NCBI GenBank assembly: GCA_036388895.1 | Contig: DASVQY010000035.1 | Location: forward strand, 1-64,000 | DNA: 64,000 nucleotides | Source: SXVE01 sp036388895 | Lineage (GTDB): Bacteria; Acidobacteriota; Blastocatellia; Pyrinomonadales; Pyrinomonadaceae | Direction of reading: 5' to 3' | Part shown: positions 51,965-61,483 of the stretch, piece by piece | Position numbering within the stretch: the stretch's first letter is position 1 | How the letters are laid out: each line of letters begins with the position of its first letter | Notes under the pieces: model-generated | The model's database searches: none | Told to the model about the DNA's origin: nothing | Seen by the model: only the letters and a program-made list of their open reading frames with translations | Made by a program: the position numbers and the translations under genes

Positions 51965-53179
51965 ATGGGTGAACAAAAAACTTTTCAAGATACGTTTCAG
52001 GATTATTTAGAAGTGCTTGAAAAAAATGCACACGATTTTCTCGAAGGCGTGGCGGACGCTTTTGTCGGCAAAGCGGAAACTTTGCGCGACGGAACCGAAC
52101 TCGATCCGGTGAATTTGCCGCGCGATCTGGCGGCGCACAAAAACGCGCAGACCGAATGGTGGTACTACACGGGACACGGCACGACGGATTCGGGCAAAAA
52201 TTTCGGCTTCGAGCTTGTTTTCTTCAAACGACGCACCGATTTGGACAAGTTTTCGATTGTCCCGCTGCGGCTTCTCGGCAATCCGATTTATTTCGCGCAT
52301 TTCGCTTTGACCGACGTAGATGAAAAAAAATTCCGGTATGCTCACCGCAAAAGCGCGAACGGAATACTCGATTATCCTGCTTCAGCGAGCGAAAAACATT
52401 TCCATCTGCGGCTCGGCGATTGGTCGCTGCGCGAATCTCACGGAACACATATTTTAAGAGCGACAACAAGTCAGGACGTTGTTTTTGAAGCCACTCTGAA
52501 ACCGAGAAAACCCGTTGTTCTAAACGGTCAAAACAGAGACGGCGTTTCATTCAAAGACGAAGGACAGGCGTCGCGCTATTTTTCTTATACGCGAATGGAA
52601 ATGGAAGGCGATTTGATTTTAGGCGGCGAGATCGAACATTTTACCGGTTCCGCCTGGATGGACAGAGAGTTCGGAACGTGGACGCCGACCGAACGGCAAA
52701 AAGGCTGGGACTGGTTTTCCGTGCAGCTCGATAACAATTGCGAATTGATGTGTTATCAATTGCGCGACAGCTCGAACGGCGTTTCCGATTTTTCGAGCGG
52801 CACGTATATTGATGAAAACGGAGAATTTACGCCTTTAAAGCATGAAGATTTTTCGATTGAACCAACCGGGTTCTGGAAAAGTCCGCGCACGAACGCGACT
52901 TATCCGAGCGGATGGAAATTGAAGGTGCCGAAACTCGGTCTGGATTTAACCGTTACGCCCGTTATGCCCGATCAGGAACTCGATACTCGCGGCACGACGA
53001 TGATCGTTTACTGGGAAGGCATGTGCGAAGTTTCCGGCAAAGACGGCGAGTCGGACATTAACGGACGGGCTTACGTTGAATTGGTCGGTTACGACCGCTC
53101 GCACGAAAAGCCGAATCTCGCATTTTTTCTGATGGGCAGTAATTTTGAATTTCCTTCAAAATCATTTTTCGGAATTTAA
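51965..53179 (+). CDS. CrtC/lipocalin-like protein
   Basis: 404 aa. EWWYYTGHGTTDSGKNFGFE and ASRYFSYTRMEMEGDLILGG, then AWMDREFGTW match the AttH/carotenoid 1,2-hydratase (CrtC) family, two lipocalin-like barrels; WMDREFG is a known conserved block. There is no signal peptide. Enzymatic hydration of a polyene is possible; in many bacteria without carotenoids the substrate is unknown. Ribosome site is weak (AAGGCGGA). Confidence 0.8.
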   Translation: MGEQKTFQDTFQDYLEVLEKNAHDFLEGVADAFVGKAETLRDGTELDPVNLPRDLAAHKNAQTEWWYYTGHGTTDSGKNFGFELVFFKRRTDLDKFSIVPLRLLGNPIYFAHFALTDVDEKKFRYAHRKSANGILDYPASASEKHFHLRLGDWSLRESHGTHILRATTSQDVVFEATLKPRKPVVLNGQNRDGVSFKDEGQASRYFSYTRMEMEGDLILGGEIEHFTGSAWMDREFGTWTPTERQKGWDWFSVQLDNNCELMCYQLRDSSNGVSDFSSGTYIDENGEFTPLKHEDFSIEPTGFWKSPRTNATYPSGWKLKVPKLGLDLTVTPVMPDQELDTRGTTMIVYWEGMCEVSGKDGESDINGRAYVELVGYDRSHEKPNLAFFLMGSNFEFPSKSFFGI

Positions 53180-53208
53180 TAGTTCTTTTTTTGAAGGCAA
53201 AAGTTGAA

Positions 53209-53757
53209 ATGAGCGAAAATCGTTTTCTGAACGGGAGAGTTGTTGTAAAAATCGGCGATATTACCGATGAAAAAACAGATGCAATCGTTAATGCGGCGAA
53301 TTCGACTCTGCTTGGCGGAGGCGGAGTTGACGGCGCGATTCACAAAAAAGGCGGCGTTCAGATTCTGGAAGAATGCCGCGAAATTCGCCGTACTCTTTAC
53401 CCGAAAGGCTTGGCGACCGGAAAAGCCGTTTTGACCGGCGGCGGGAATTTGCCCGCCCGCCGCGTCATTCACACGGTCGGTCCGATTTACGGAATGAACG
53501 GAAACAAAGACGCCGAATTGCTCGTTGCTTGTTATGTAAACTCGCTTATTCTTGCAGTTGAAAACAATTTGCGAACAATAGCTTTTCCGTCAATCTCGAC
53601 CGGCGCTTACGGTTATCCAAAACACGACGCGGCAAAAGTTTCGTCAGCGGCGATCCGCGAGTTTTTATCGAAAACAGCGGCGATTGACGAAATCATCCTC
53701 GTCTTTTTTTCCGAATCGGACGCAAAAATCTATCTAAAACACCAAGTTTTCGCTTAA
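53209..53757 (+). CDS. Macrodomain ADP-ribose hydrolase (YmdB-like)
   Basis: 182 aa from the ATG at 53209. VKIGDITDEKTDAIVNAANS, TLLGGGGVDGAIHKKGG and FPSISTGAYGYPKHDAAKV are the ADP-ribose-binding loops of MacroD-type enzymes that hydrolyse O-acetyl-ADP-ribose or remove mono-ADP-ribose from proteins or RNA. Asn and Asp of the first loop are present, so it should be active. Frame before the ATG (TTG) is not needed. Confidence 0.88.
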   Translation: MSENRFLNGRVVVKIGDITDEKTDAIVNAANSTLLGGGGVDGAIHKKGGVQILEECREIRRTLYPKGLATGKAVLTGGGNLPARRVIHTVGPIYGMNGNKDAELLVACYVNSLILAVENNLRTIAFPSISTGAYGYPKHDAAKVSSAAIREFLSKTAAIDEIILVFFSESDAKIYLKHQVFA

Positions 53758-53890
53758 TGTTTGAAAGCCGACAATGTTTGCCGTTTGTTTTTTGATAGTT
53801 TATAGTTTCAAAACATTTTCTTTATTCTGAAACAAAATATTCATTGAATATTTTGAGAATAAAAAGAAATGATTTGAACTTCTGAAGAAT

Positions 53891-56056
53891 ATGATAAATG
53901 CAGTTGGCTTACAGTCACAACAAACTTTCCGAAACGATTTTTTTTATCACCGCGAAATACCCGAAAATTTACAAATATTAGAGAAAATTTCCTGGAATTT
54001 TTTCTGGTCGTGGCGCCCGCCCGGCGCGAAACTTTTCCGTGAAATAGAACCGTCGCTCTGGGAACAATGCGAGCAAAATCCGCGTCTTTTCTTGAAAAAG
54101 ATTAATCAGTTTCGCCTCTGGCAAAAATCGCTCGACGACGAATATGTCAAAAAACTCGACTGTTTCGCCGAAGAACTCGAAAACTACACAGCAGCGCCGC
54201 CGAAAAGCTTCGGAAAAGTTACGCCGGAAAATCCGGTCGCATATTTTTGCGCCGAATACGGCGTGCACAACTCTCTACCGAATTATTCGGGCGGACTCGG
54301 AATTCTGGCGGGCGATCATCTGAAATCGGCGAGTGATTTGAATGTTCCGCTCGTTGCGGTCGGATTGCTTTATCGCTACGGTTATTTCCGGCAGAAAATC
54401 GCGCACGACGGCTGGCAGCAGGAAAGATATTTGGACGTTTTTGAATCCGAGTTGGCTTTAAAGCCTGTAACCGACGAATTAGGCGAGCGAATTTTCGTTT
54501 CGGTAAGCATTCGCGGGCGCGAAGTTCACGCGCAGGCGTGGCTGGCTGAAATCGGCAGAATAAAACTTTATTTGCTCGACACGAACTTGCCGCAAAATGC
54601 AGAAATTGACCGTTTGATTACCGGGCATCTTTACGGCGGCGATGCGGAAACGCGAATCGTGCAGGAAAAAATTCTGGGAATCGGCGGCGTCAGGCTTTTG
54701 AGAAAGCTCGGCGTTGAACCGTCGGTTTTTCACTTGAATGAAGGACATTCGGCTTTTTTAACTTTAGAATTAGCCCGCGAATTTCTGGTGGAAAATCCAG
54801 ATTTATCTTTCGATGACGCGGCAGCATTAGTGCGCGAAAAATGCGTTTTCACGACGCACACGCCGGTCGCCGCCGGAAACGACGAATTCGCGCCGGAAAA
54901 ACTTGCGGAATGTTTTACGGAAAACTTCTTTTCGGATTTGAAAATTTCGCGCGAAGAATTTTACGCTCTCGGTCGAACGAACCCGGAAAATGAAACCGAA
55001 TGGTTCGGAATGACGCCGTTCGCTCTGCGTATGTGCCGTTCGGCGAACGGCGTCAGCGAAAAACACGGCGAGGTTTCCAGACAGTTGTGGCTAAAAATGT
55101 TTCCCGAAGAAACGAAAGTCGAAGAAGTTCCGATAACGCACATCACCAACGGCGTTCACGCGCCGACGTGGATCGCTCCGGTTTTTCAGTCGTTATATGA
55201 AAAACACATCGGCTCGAATTGGGCAGAAATCGTCCGCGATGAATCGAAATGGCGCGAAGCGATTGAAGGAATTCCCGATGAAGAGATTTGGAACTCGCAT
55301 CTGCATCTGAAAAATCTGCTTGTTTCTTTTGTTCGTCAAAAAACTTTTTCAAAGGAAACGGGACTGCACGAAACAATTAACGAACGCGAAGACACGAACA
55401 AACTTTTTTCGCCAAGCGTTTTAACAATCGGTTTCGCGCGCCGCGTCGCCGCTTATAAGCGCTGGGATTTGATTTTTTCTGATTTAGAAAGGCTTTTAGA
55501 TTTGGTTGATGATCCGACGCGATCGGTTCAATTTATTTTCGCCGGAAAAGCTCATCCGCAGGATTTATCAGGCAAACGCGTTTTGCAGGAACTGATGAGC
55601 ATTAATCACAATTCGAGCTGGCAGAATCGCGCCGTATTTATCGAAGATTACGATCAGGAAGTAGCGCGTTATCTGGTTCAGGGAGTTGACGTTTGGCTAA
55701 ACGTGCCGCGCCGCCCGCTTGAGGCGTCGGGCACGAGCGGTCAAAAAGCGGCGATGAACGGCGCTTTGAATTTTTCCATTTTAGACGGCTGGTGGATCGA
55801 AGGTTATAACGGCGTAAACGGTTTCTCAATCGGCGAGTTGAAAGACTCCGGCGATGAAGAAACGATTGACCGCGAAGACGCTGAATCGCTTTATTCCGTT
55901 CTGGAAAATGAAATCGTGCCCGCTTTTTATACGAAAGGCGAAAACGGTTTGCCGAGCGAATGGATTCGCCGGATGAGAGATGCGCTGGTTACATTAACGC
56001 CGCAGTTTTCAAGCGACAGAATGCTCAAAGATTACATTGAAAAGATTTACAATTAA
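53891..56056 (+). CDS. glgP: Glycogen/alpha-glucan phosphorylase, GT35
   Basis: 721 aa, the short (prokaryotic, DUF3417-containing) type. N-terminus: EISWNFFWSWRPPGAKLFRE in part; catalytic half has VAYFCAEYGVHNSLPNYSGG, LGILAGDHLKSASDLNVPLV, HLNEGHSAF and the PLP-lysine block GTSGQKAAMNG (Lys at about 619). It releases glucose 1-phosphate from glycogen. No other glycogen gene is nearby. Confidence 0.92.
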   Translation: MINAVGLQSQQTFRNDFFYHREIPENLQILEKISWNFFWSWRPPGAKLFREIEPSLWEQCEQNPRLFLKKINQFRLWQKSLDDEYVKKLDCFAEELENYTAAPPKSFGKVTPENPVAYFCAEYGVHNSLPNYSGGLGILAGDHLKSASDLNVPLVAVGLLYRYGYFRQKIAHDGWQQERYLDVFESELALKPVTDELGERIFVSVSIRGREVHAQAWLAEIGRIKLYLLDTNLPQNAEIDRLITGHLYGGDAETRIVQEKILGIGGVRLLRKLGVEPSVFHLNEGHSAFLTLELAREFLVENPDLSFDDAAALVREKCVFTTHTPVAAGNDEFAPEKLAECFTENFFSDLKISREEFYALGRTNPENETEWFGMTPFALRMCRSANGVSEKHGEVSRQLWLKMFPEETKVEEVPITHITNGVHAPTWIAPVFQSLYEKHIGSNWAEIVRDESKWREAIEGIPDEEIWNSHLHLKNLLVSFVRQKTFSKETGLHETINEREDTNKLFSPSVLTIGFARRVAAYKRWDLIFSDLERLLDLVDDPTRSVQFIFAGKAHPQDLSGKRVLQELMSINHNSSWQNRAVFIEDYDQEVARYLVQGVDVWLNVPRRPLEASGTSGQKAAMNGALNFSILDGWWIEGYNGVNGFSIGELKDSGDEETIDREDAESLYSVLENEIVPAFYTKGENGLPSEWIRRMRDALVTLTPQFSSDRMLKDYIEKIYN

Positions 56057-56129
56057 CTACTAAATTTATACAGACTGTTGTAAGTTAATTTTTCAATTGC
56101 GGATAAAACCATAATCAAACGAATTTACT

Positions 56130-56843
56130 ATGACTGAGATTAAAACCGGCGTAATCAAGCCAATCGAGTGTTTTAAGGAAGGTTGGAATTTAATAAAAAA
56201 TGATTACTGGATTTTGTTTGCAATTTCTCTGGTCGGCGCGATCATCGGCGGGATGAGTTTCTACGTTTTGATCGGCGCGATGATTTGCGGCATTTATTAT
56301 TGTTTTTTGCAGGCGATTGACGGAAAACCGATTTCCTTCGACGGGCTCTGGAAAGGTTTCGGTTATTTTCTGCCGAGTCTTTTGGTGACGATTCTGATCG
56401 TCGTTCCGATGTTCGTCGTTTTAGGGGTTATTTACGTGCCGATGATAATCGCGGCGATAATGGGACCGCGTTTGAGTTCGGACGAATTTTTCGGACTATT
56501 TTTCGGAGCGGTAGCGGTTGATTTCGTTTTGATCGTCATAATGACGTGTTTTCACACGCTGCTTTTGTTTTCATTTCCGTTAATAGTTGACCGCAATCTC
56601 GGAGCGTGGGAATCGGTTACAACGAGCGCGAAAGCCGTCTGGCGCAATTTGAGCGGCGTTGCCGGGTTGATCGGCGGCGGGATTGTTTTGTCATTGTTTG
56701 GTATAATTACCTGCGGTTTAGGAATGTATTTTATAATGCCGATTTTGTTGGCGGGCTATGCGGTCGCTTACCGGAAAATCTTTCCGATTCAAACGAACCG
56801 CAATTTCGATCCGCCGACGCCGGATTTTTACCAAGGAATTTAA
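56130..56843 (+). CDS. Integral membrane protein, paralogue of 32072-32857
   Basis: 237 aa, about six spans; shares KEGWNLIKNDYWILFAISLV and FPLIVDRNLGAWESV with the first copy by pattern. The end is YRKIFP then a Pro-rich tail. The ytxJ-like gene follows 6 bp later, so an operon is likely. Role unknown. Confidence 0.7.
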   Translation: MTEIKTGVIKPIECFKEGWNLIKNDYWILFAISLVGAIIGGMSFYVLIGAMICGIYYCFLQAIDGKPISFDGLWKGFGYFLPSLLVTILIVVPMFVVLGVIYVPMIIAAIMGPRLSSDEFFGLFFGAVAVDFVLIVIMTCFHTLLLFSFPLIVDRNLGAWESVTTSAKAVWRNLSGVAGLIGGGIVLSLFGIITCGLGMYFIMPILLAGYAVAYRKIFPIQTNRNFDPPTPDFYQGI

Positions 56844-56849
56844 TTTATT

Positions 56850-57185
56850 ATGAGCGCAAATTTTGTAAAAGTTGATTCAACCGACAGGCTCGAACAATTA
56901 TTTGAAGAGTCTCACGAAAAACCCGTCATTTTGTTCAAACACAGCACGACCTGCCCGATCAGCGCCGGCGTCTACGAAGAAGTTTCAAGAGTTTCGGCGG
57001 ATATAAATTTAATCGTCATTCAAACGTCGCGCAATATTTCAAGCGCTGTCGCCGAAAAAACCGGAATTCGTCACGAATCGCCGCAAGCCATCGTCTTAAA
57101 AAACGGAAAACCCGTTTATCACGCTTCGCATTTCGACGTAACGGCTCAGGATATTAATGAAAAATTAATAACGGATAATGGGTAA
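56850..57185 (+). CDS. ytxJ: YtxJ-like thioredoxin-fold protein
   Basis: 111 aa. FKHSTTCPISAGVYEEVSRV has the TCPIS motif of YtxJ/bacilliredoxin-related proteins, and VLKNGKPVYHASHFDVTAQD the end of the fold. In bacteria with bacillithiol such proteins reduce mixed disulfides. Single Cys before PIS fits a monothiol mechanism. Next to DUF971, as in related genomes, though I cannot prove that here. Confidence 0.82.
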   Translation: MSANFVKVDSTDRLEQLFEESHEKPVILFKHSTTCPISAGVYEEVSRVSADINLIVIQTSRNISSAVAEKTGIRHESPQAIVLKNGKPVYHASHFDVTAQDINEKLITDNG

Positions 57186-57221
57186 TACGCGAAAAAACTT
57201 TCTTTAATTATCAATTATTTA

Positions 57222-57512
57222 ATGATTGAACCTTTACAAGTTATCGAAGAAAGCGACCGCGAAATATCGATTGTCTGGTCTGACGACGTGGAAACGTCGC
57301 ATCCGGCAATCGAGCTTCGCCGAGCTTGTCCGTGCGCGGCATGCGTTAACGAGTGGACCGGCGAAAAAATTCTTAAAGACGAAAATGTGCCGGAAGATTT
57401 GTCGTTTTCTCACATAACAATCGTCGGCAGGTACGCGCTAAATTTCCATTTCTCTGACGGTCACGACAGCGGAATTTACAGTTTTAATTATCTGCGTCAA
57501 CTCGCCGAATAA
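57222..57512 (+). CDS. DUF971 domain protein
   Basis: 96 aa. AIELRRACPCAACVNEWTGE and YALNFHFSDGHDSGIYSFNY are the two blocks of the gamma-butyrobetaine hydroxylase N-terminal-like (DUF971) family; the Cys cluster CPCAAC binds a zinc or Fe-S ion. Related proteins assist Fe-S carriers (Mrp). It is the third gene of a likely operon, 36 bp after ytxJ. Confidence 0.82.
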   Translation: MIEPLQVIEESDREISIVWSDDVETSHPAIELRRACPCAACVNEWTGEKILKDENVPEDLSFSHITIVGRYALNFHFSDGHDSGIYSFNYLRQLAE

Positions 57513-57605
57513 ATTATTTTTGCCGCCTTTGCCGTCAGTTTTCCTTAATTCTGAAAACCTCTAGAAAAACCTTTGCTTATCCTGCTATAATAAATTCAAT
57601 AAGTT

Positions 57606-57878
57606 ATGCAGGAAAGAGATATATTCGACGAAAAACAGGAAACCAAACGGGCGACTTTCACCTGTCCGTTTTGCCGCGAAAGAAACGATTACGACATTCG
57701 CTGGATGACCAGGCGGAAAAAGAAAAACGCGCCTCGACATTTAAATCAGCAGGATCGCCTGAGATTTGAAAAATCGCGCGATTATATGGTTCGCGTTGAC
57801 GATATGTTAATGTGCAAAAACATTCGCTGCCGCAAAAGATTTGAAATTCCGTCGGCGCAGTCGGTCGTTTTTATTTAG
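57606..57878 (+). CDS. Zinc-ribbon-like small protein
   Basis: 90 aa. Two Cys pairs, CPFCRERNDYD near residue 20 and MCKNIRCRKRF near residue 70, linked by a basic helical segment, suggest a zinc-ribbon RNA- or DNA-binding protein. No family name known to me. A Shine-Dalgarno is not obvious. Confidence 0.6.
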   Translation: MQERDIFDEKQETKRATFTCPFCRERNDYDIRWMTRRKKKNAPRHLNQQDRLRFEKSRDYMVRVDDMLMCKNIRCRKRFEIPSAQSVVFI

Positions 57879-57947
57879 CGCGGCAATTGCGAGGAACCGA
57901 GCGGTTTGTGGTATTCTACGTTTACAAAATTATCGAGGGGGTTAAAA

Positions 57948-58358
57948 ATGGAAAATCAAGAGGATAAAGATATGATTTCGGGCAGAAATTTAGAATTTTA
58001 CGAAAACGAAGACTTACCGGATCCGGAAATTCAGGATTTTATGAACGAAGAGATCGCGAGAGCGCCGAAAGACCCGGGCGAATTGCTTGAAACGTTGAGA
58101 GAGCATACGGCTGCGTCTCCGGCTGATTCCGGCGGAGACGTTGATGCAGATTGGGCTGATGTCAACCAAACCGGTTCAGAAGCCGTTTTTGGACATAATC
58201 CAACGCCCGACCAATCGGATGTAGAGGAGAACGCCCACGCAATGGGTATTGACTTTCAAGATAACGAACCGCTCGACCTTCTCGAAAAAATAGAAAAGCG
58301 CGACCGTGATCGTTTTGAATTAAACGAGAATTCAAAATCAGGCAATGATATGATTTAA
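57948..58358 (+). CDS. DUF6335-like acidic protein
   Basis: 136 aa from the ATG at 57948, with GAGGGGG 5 nt ahead; a longer frame from 57906 has no ribosome site. VDADWADVNQTGSEAVFGHN then PTPDQSDVEENAHAMGIDFQ and DNEPLDLLEKIEKRDRDRFE match the DUF6335 family known from cyanobacteria and soil bacteria. Very acidic, cytoplasmic, unknown role. Confidence 0.7.
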   Translation: MENQEDKDMISGRNLEFYENEDLPDPEIQDFMNEEIARAPKDPGELLETLREHTAASPADSGGDVDADWADVNQTGSEAVFGHNPTPDQSDVEENAHAMGIDFQDNEPLDLLEKIEKRDRDRFELNENSKSGNDMI

Positions 58359-58377
58359 AGTGTTTGAATTATTCAAA

Positions 58378-58415
58378 ATAAAAAAGCGAGTTGAAATTCA
58401 ACTCGCTTTTTTATT
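58378..58415. terminator. Bidirectional terminator
   Basis: AAAAAGCGAGTTGAA with TTCAACTCGCTTTTTT, loop 1-2 nt, T-runs on both strands. Lies between convergent genes, so it serves both. Confidence 0.85.
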
Positions 58416-58436
58416 TTGAAGTAAATCTTTAATAGT

Positions 58437-59825
58437 TTAATAGATAGTAAAACTATACTGAACTTGTTTCGTCACAGCGACCGGCGAACCGTTGACCATC
58501 TGCGGCTCAAATCTGATTTGACGGGCGGCGGCGATTGCCTGTTCCGTCAAACCGTAAGGCAGCCCGCTAACCGGAGAAATGCTGCCGATCTGTCCCGAAG
58601 CCAAGAATGTAACGCGTAACGTAACTGTTCCCTGAACTTGATTTTGCCGAGCCGCGTCTGTGTAGTTAGCTCGCGGTTTGGAAACAATCCTCATTGCTGT
58701 AGTAACTGCCGGTTTTGGCGGGTCTGGTCTCTTTGGTGGTGGCGGTGGCGGAACTGAAACTCCTCCACTTCCGTCGCCGGTGCCGTTACCGGTGCCGTTA
58801 CCTCTTCCGTTTCCGCTTCCCGACCCGATTCCGTTTCCTTCACCGGTTCCGATTCCGCCGCCGACTCCGGTTCCGCGTCCTGATCCGATTCCGCCGCCCG
58901 AACCCGTTCCGTTAGAAGCGCTCAAGTTAAGCGAAGTAGGAATTCCGGTGCGTTCTTCTGTAATCGGACGCTTAATGTCTCCCTGCGTTTCCTGTTTCAG
59001 TTTCAGCGTCGGATTCGTCAATTGCGGAATATTAACATCCGGCGGTGTAATCGGATTGCGCGATTGCGGGGGAAGGCGTCCCTTCGATGCCTCCTGTTGT
59101 TCCTGTTTTCCGCCGCCGCCGCCGCCGCCGCCTTCATCTTTATCTTTTTTCGGCGGAGGCTCGGTTTCAATGGGTGGAGGTTCAACCGCTTCTACCAAAG
59201 CGCTTAATGTGCCTTCATCACCAATCGAACCGACGAGTAAATCCTTACTGAAAAGCGAATAGATGGTGCTGCCGACAGCCAATGTGGTCATCAAAAACAA
59301 AGCGCCTAAAAGAAGCGTGTTTCTTGTCTTGACGTTCTTCTCTTCAATGACGGTAACGTGAAAACCATCGTCAACAACAGGCGAGCCGGCTGGGCTGAAA
59401 CTGCTGTTTAAAACGTCTTTCCTGTCATTATTTCCGTTCGTGCCGCCGGATTTGGCTCCCGCGCTTGCGGCAAAGGTTTTCGGCGCTTCAACAACCGGTT
59501 CCGTTTTTTCAGCATTTATCGAAGGCTGGAAATCATCAACTTTCGGCGCATCGAAATTTTTTGTTTCGTTCGAACTAATAACCGGTTCGGCTGCCGAATG
59601 CGCGATTACCGGCGCGGTTGGTTCCGCGTCGGTCGAAAAAGTTTTTTCTTCAATAACGTTGTTTGCTTTATCGGTTTCGGATTTCACCGGTTCGGAAATC
59701 GCAGCGGCTCCGCCGAGCGGATTCATTTCAAACGCCTGCAATTTTCCCCCGCAATTCGGGCAAAAGCCGAATTTTTCAGCAAAGCTCTCTTCACACGAGT
59801 CACAAAACTTAACTATTTTTGCCAT
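58437..59825 (-). CDS. Zinc-ribbon / membrane / glycine-rich / TonB C-terminal protein
   Basis: 462 aa. N-terminal double-zinc ribbon: FCDSCEESFAEKFGFCPNCG. Acidic linker with Pro/Glu/Lys, one span (about 168-190: TRNTLLLGALFLMTTLAVGS then TIYSLF), an outer part with Pro-rich EPPPIETEPPPKKDKDEGGG and a tract of GxGxGxG repeats (about 300-350), and TonB_C at the end (RIVSKPRANYTDAARQNQVQ, then GTVTLRVTFLASGQIGSI). An inside zinc ribbon joined to an outside TonB domain is unusual. May couple a cytoplasmic signal to the envelope. Confidence 0.75.
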   Translation of the reverse strand: MAKIVKFCDSCEESFAEKFGFCPNCGGKLQAFEMNPLGGAAAISEPVKSETDKANNVIEEKTFSTDAEPTAPVIAHSAAEPVISSNETKNFDAPKVDDFQPSINAEKTEPVVEAPKTFAASAGAKSGGTNGNNDRKDVLNSSFSPAGSPVVDDGFHVTVIEEKNVKTRNTLLLGALFLMTTLAVGSTIYSLFSKDLLVGSIGDEGTLSALVEAVEPPPIETEPPPKKDKDEGGGGGGGGKQEQQEASKGRLPPQSRNPITPPDVNIPQLTNPTLKLKQETQGDIKRPITEERTGIPTSLNLSASNGTGSGGGIGSGRGTGVGGGIGTGEGNGIGSGSGNGRGNGTGNGTGDGSGGVSVPPPPPPKRPDPPKPAVTTAMRIVSKPRANYTDAARQNQVQGTVTLRVTFLASGQIGSISPVSGLPYGLTEQAIAAARQIRFEPQMVNGSPVAVTKQVQYSFTIY

Positions 59826-60156
59826 CTTTCGACCCTCTCAGAAGTGCTGTGTTTTTTTTTGTAATTCACAGAAATAATTTTTGATTATACCTTGTTTTTA
59901 ACAGATGTTAAGCATTGCCGGAAAATTTTCGCTTATCAAAATACAGGTTTCGCTTAACAAATTATAGGATTCGACAAAAGCATAGATGCTCAATCAAGTT
60001 GACGCGATGCCTAGCGGCAACTAAAATTTTCTTTTGTTTATCGGTAAAAAAACCTTTTATTTTCTAGCTGACAACAGTTTTCCGCAAAGCGGCAACTAAT
60101 AGAAAATCTCTTTTCTTTTAGATTTTTTTTCGATATTTATTTTCAACATTTGTGCA
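59826..60156. other. Intergenic with 12-bp direct repeats
   Basis: 331 bp between divergent genes. The word AGCGGCAACTAA occurs twice (60013-60024 and 60088-60099), 75 bp apart, followed each time by an A/T-rich run, an arrangement like a regulator's two half-sites. Promoters for both genes should be here; boxes were not assigned. Confidence 0.45.
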
Positions 60157-61443
60157 ATGCTAAACAGATTAAATTTCAAAGTTCCTTCGATTTTGTTTCT
60201 GCTCGCTGCGACGGCGTTTTCCGTTTACGCTCAAACCCGAAATTTACCGAATCCGCGGCAGGAAAAACTGCTTAACGGATTAAAGGTTTTAATGTGGAAC
60301 GATCCGCAGGCTGAAAAAGTTTCGGTAAAAATTCGCGTTCACAGCGGTTCGGCTTTCGATCCGCAAGGCAAAGAAGGCGTAATGCAAATGCTCGCCGATA
60401 ATATTTTCCCGAGTGAGTCGGCGAGAGAATTTTTTGCCGATGATTTAGGCGGTAGTTTGGAAGTTGCAACAAATTACGATTACATTCAAATCAATGCGAC
60501 CGCAAAGTCCGAGGAATTTTTGACGATGCTCGAAACGCTCGCCAACGCCGTTTCAAAACCGACGATTGACAAGGAAACGACGGCGAAACTTCGCTCGGCG
60601 AGATTAGAGAAAATAAACGAGCTTGAAAAAAATCCGGCTTACGTCGCCGACCGCGCCGTCGCACAAAGATTGCTCGGCACATTTCCTTACGGCAGACCGC
60701 AGATGGGAACGCCCCAATCCGTGCAAAAAATAGACTTCGCGGATTTGATTTTCGCCAAAGACCGGTTTTTTACAGCCGATAATGCCACGATTGCAATTAG
60801 CGGAAACATTAAACCCGAGCTGGCTTTTCGCGCCGTTCGGCGTTATTTCGGAGCCTGGGCGAAATCTGAAAATCGTGTTCCTGCAACATTCAGGCAGCCT
60901 GACGAACCTGACACAAAAGCGGCGGTCATCAAATCTCCGCTCGCTGACAACTCCGAAATTCGTTTCGCGCTGCGCGGTTTTGCGCGAAACGACAAGGATT
61001 TTACGGCTTCGAAAATCTTAACCAAAATCATGCAAAATCGCCTGCGAAAGGAGTTCTCGAAAGAGCAGCAAATCAATGCTTTCGTTCGTCAGGATTCGAA
61101 TTTGTTGCCCGGTGTAATCGTTGTCGGATTGTCTAATTTGCCGATGGAAAACGGCGCGAGCACAGCCAAAACCGAAAACATAGCGGCTAATTTAGTTTCG
61201 GGGAAAATTACCGTTGACGAATTTGAAAAAGCTAAAACCGAAGTTTTAACCGAAGTAAATCAACAGCCTCCAGCCGAAATTTGGCTTGATGTTGATACTT
61301 ACAGACTCGCTTCGGCTAAGGACGATTTTCAAAAAATCAGCGGCGTGACGATAAATGAAGTTCAAGCAGTCGCTGAAAAATTGATAAAAACTCCGACTGT
61401 CACCGTAATGCTCGTCGGCGCCAAAGACGAAAAGAAAATGTAG
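60157..61443 (+). CDS. M16 peptidase-like protein, catalytic motif lost
   Basis: 428 aa with signal peptide to VYAQ. The two M16 halves are present (LLNGLKVLMWNDPQAEKVSV; FFTADNATIAISGNIKPELA), but the HxxEH zinc motif expected in the first helix reads QMLAD (GVMQMLADNIF), so it cannot be a peptidase. Such inactive halves usually pair with an active M16 subunit; none is in the window. menG follows after 40 bp, probably the same operon. Confidence 0.82.
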   Translation: MLNRLNFKVPSILFLLAATAFSVYAQTRNLPNPRQEKLLNGLKVLMWNDPQAEKVSVKIRVHSGSAFDPQGKEGVMQMLADNIFPSESAREFFADDLGGSLEVATNYDYIQINATAKSEEFLTMLETLANAVSKPTIDKETTAKLRSARLEKINELEKNPAYVADRAVAQRLLGTFPYGRPQMGTPQSVQKIDFADLIFAKDRFFTADNATIAISGNIKPELAFRAVRRYFGAWAKSENRVPATFRQPDEPDTKAAVIKSPLADNSEIRFALRGFARNDKDFTASKILTKIMQNRLRKEFSKEQQINAFVRQDSNLLPGVIVVGLSNLPMENGASTAKTENIAANLVSGKITVDEFEKAKTEVLTEVNQQPPAEIWLDVDTYRLASAKDDFQKISGVTINEVQAVAEKLIKTPTVTVMLVGAKDEKKM

Positions 61444-61483
61444 GACGAAGGTTTTCTAATTGTTCATAAATCTGAAAAATTAA

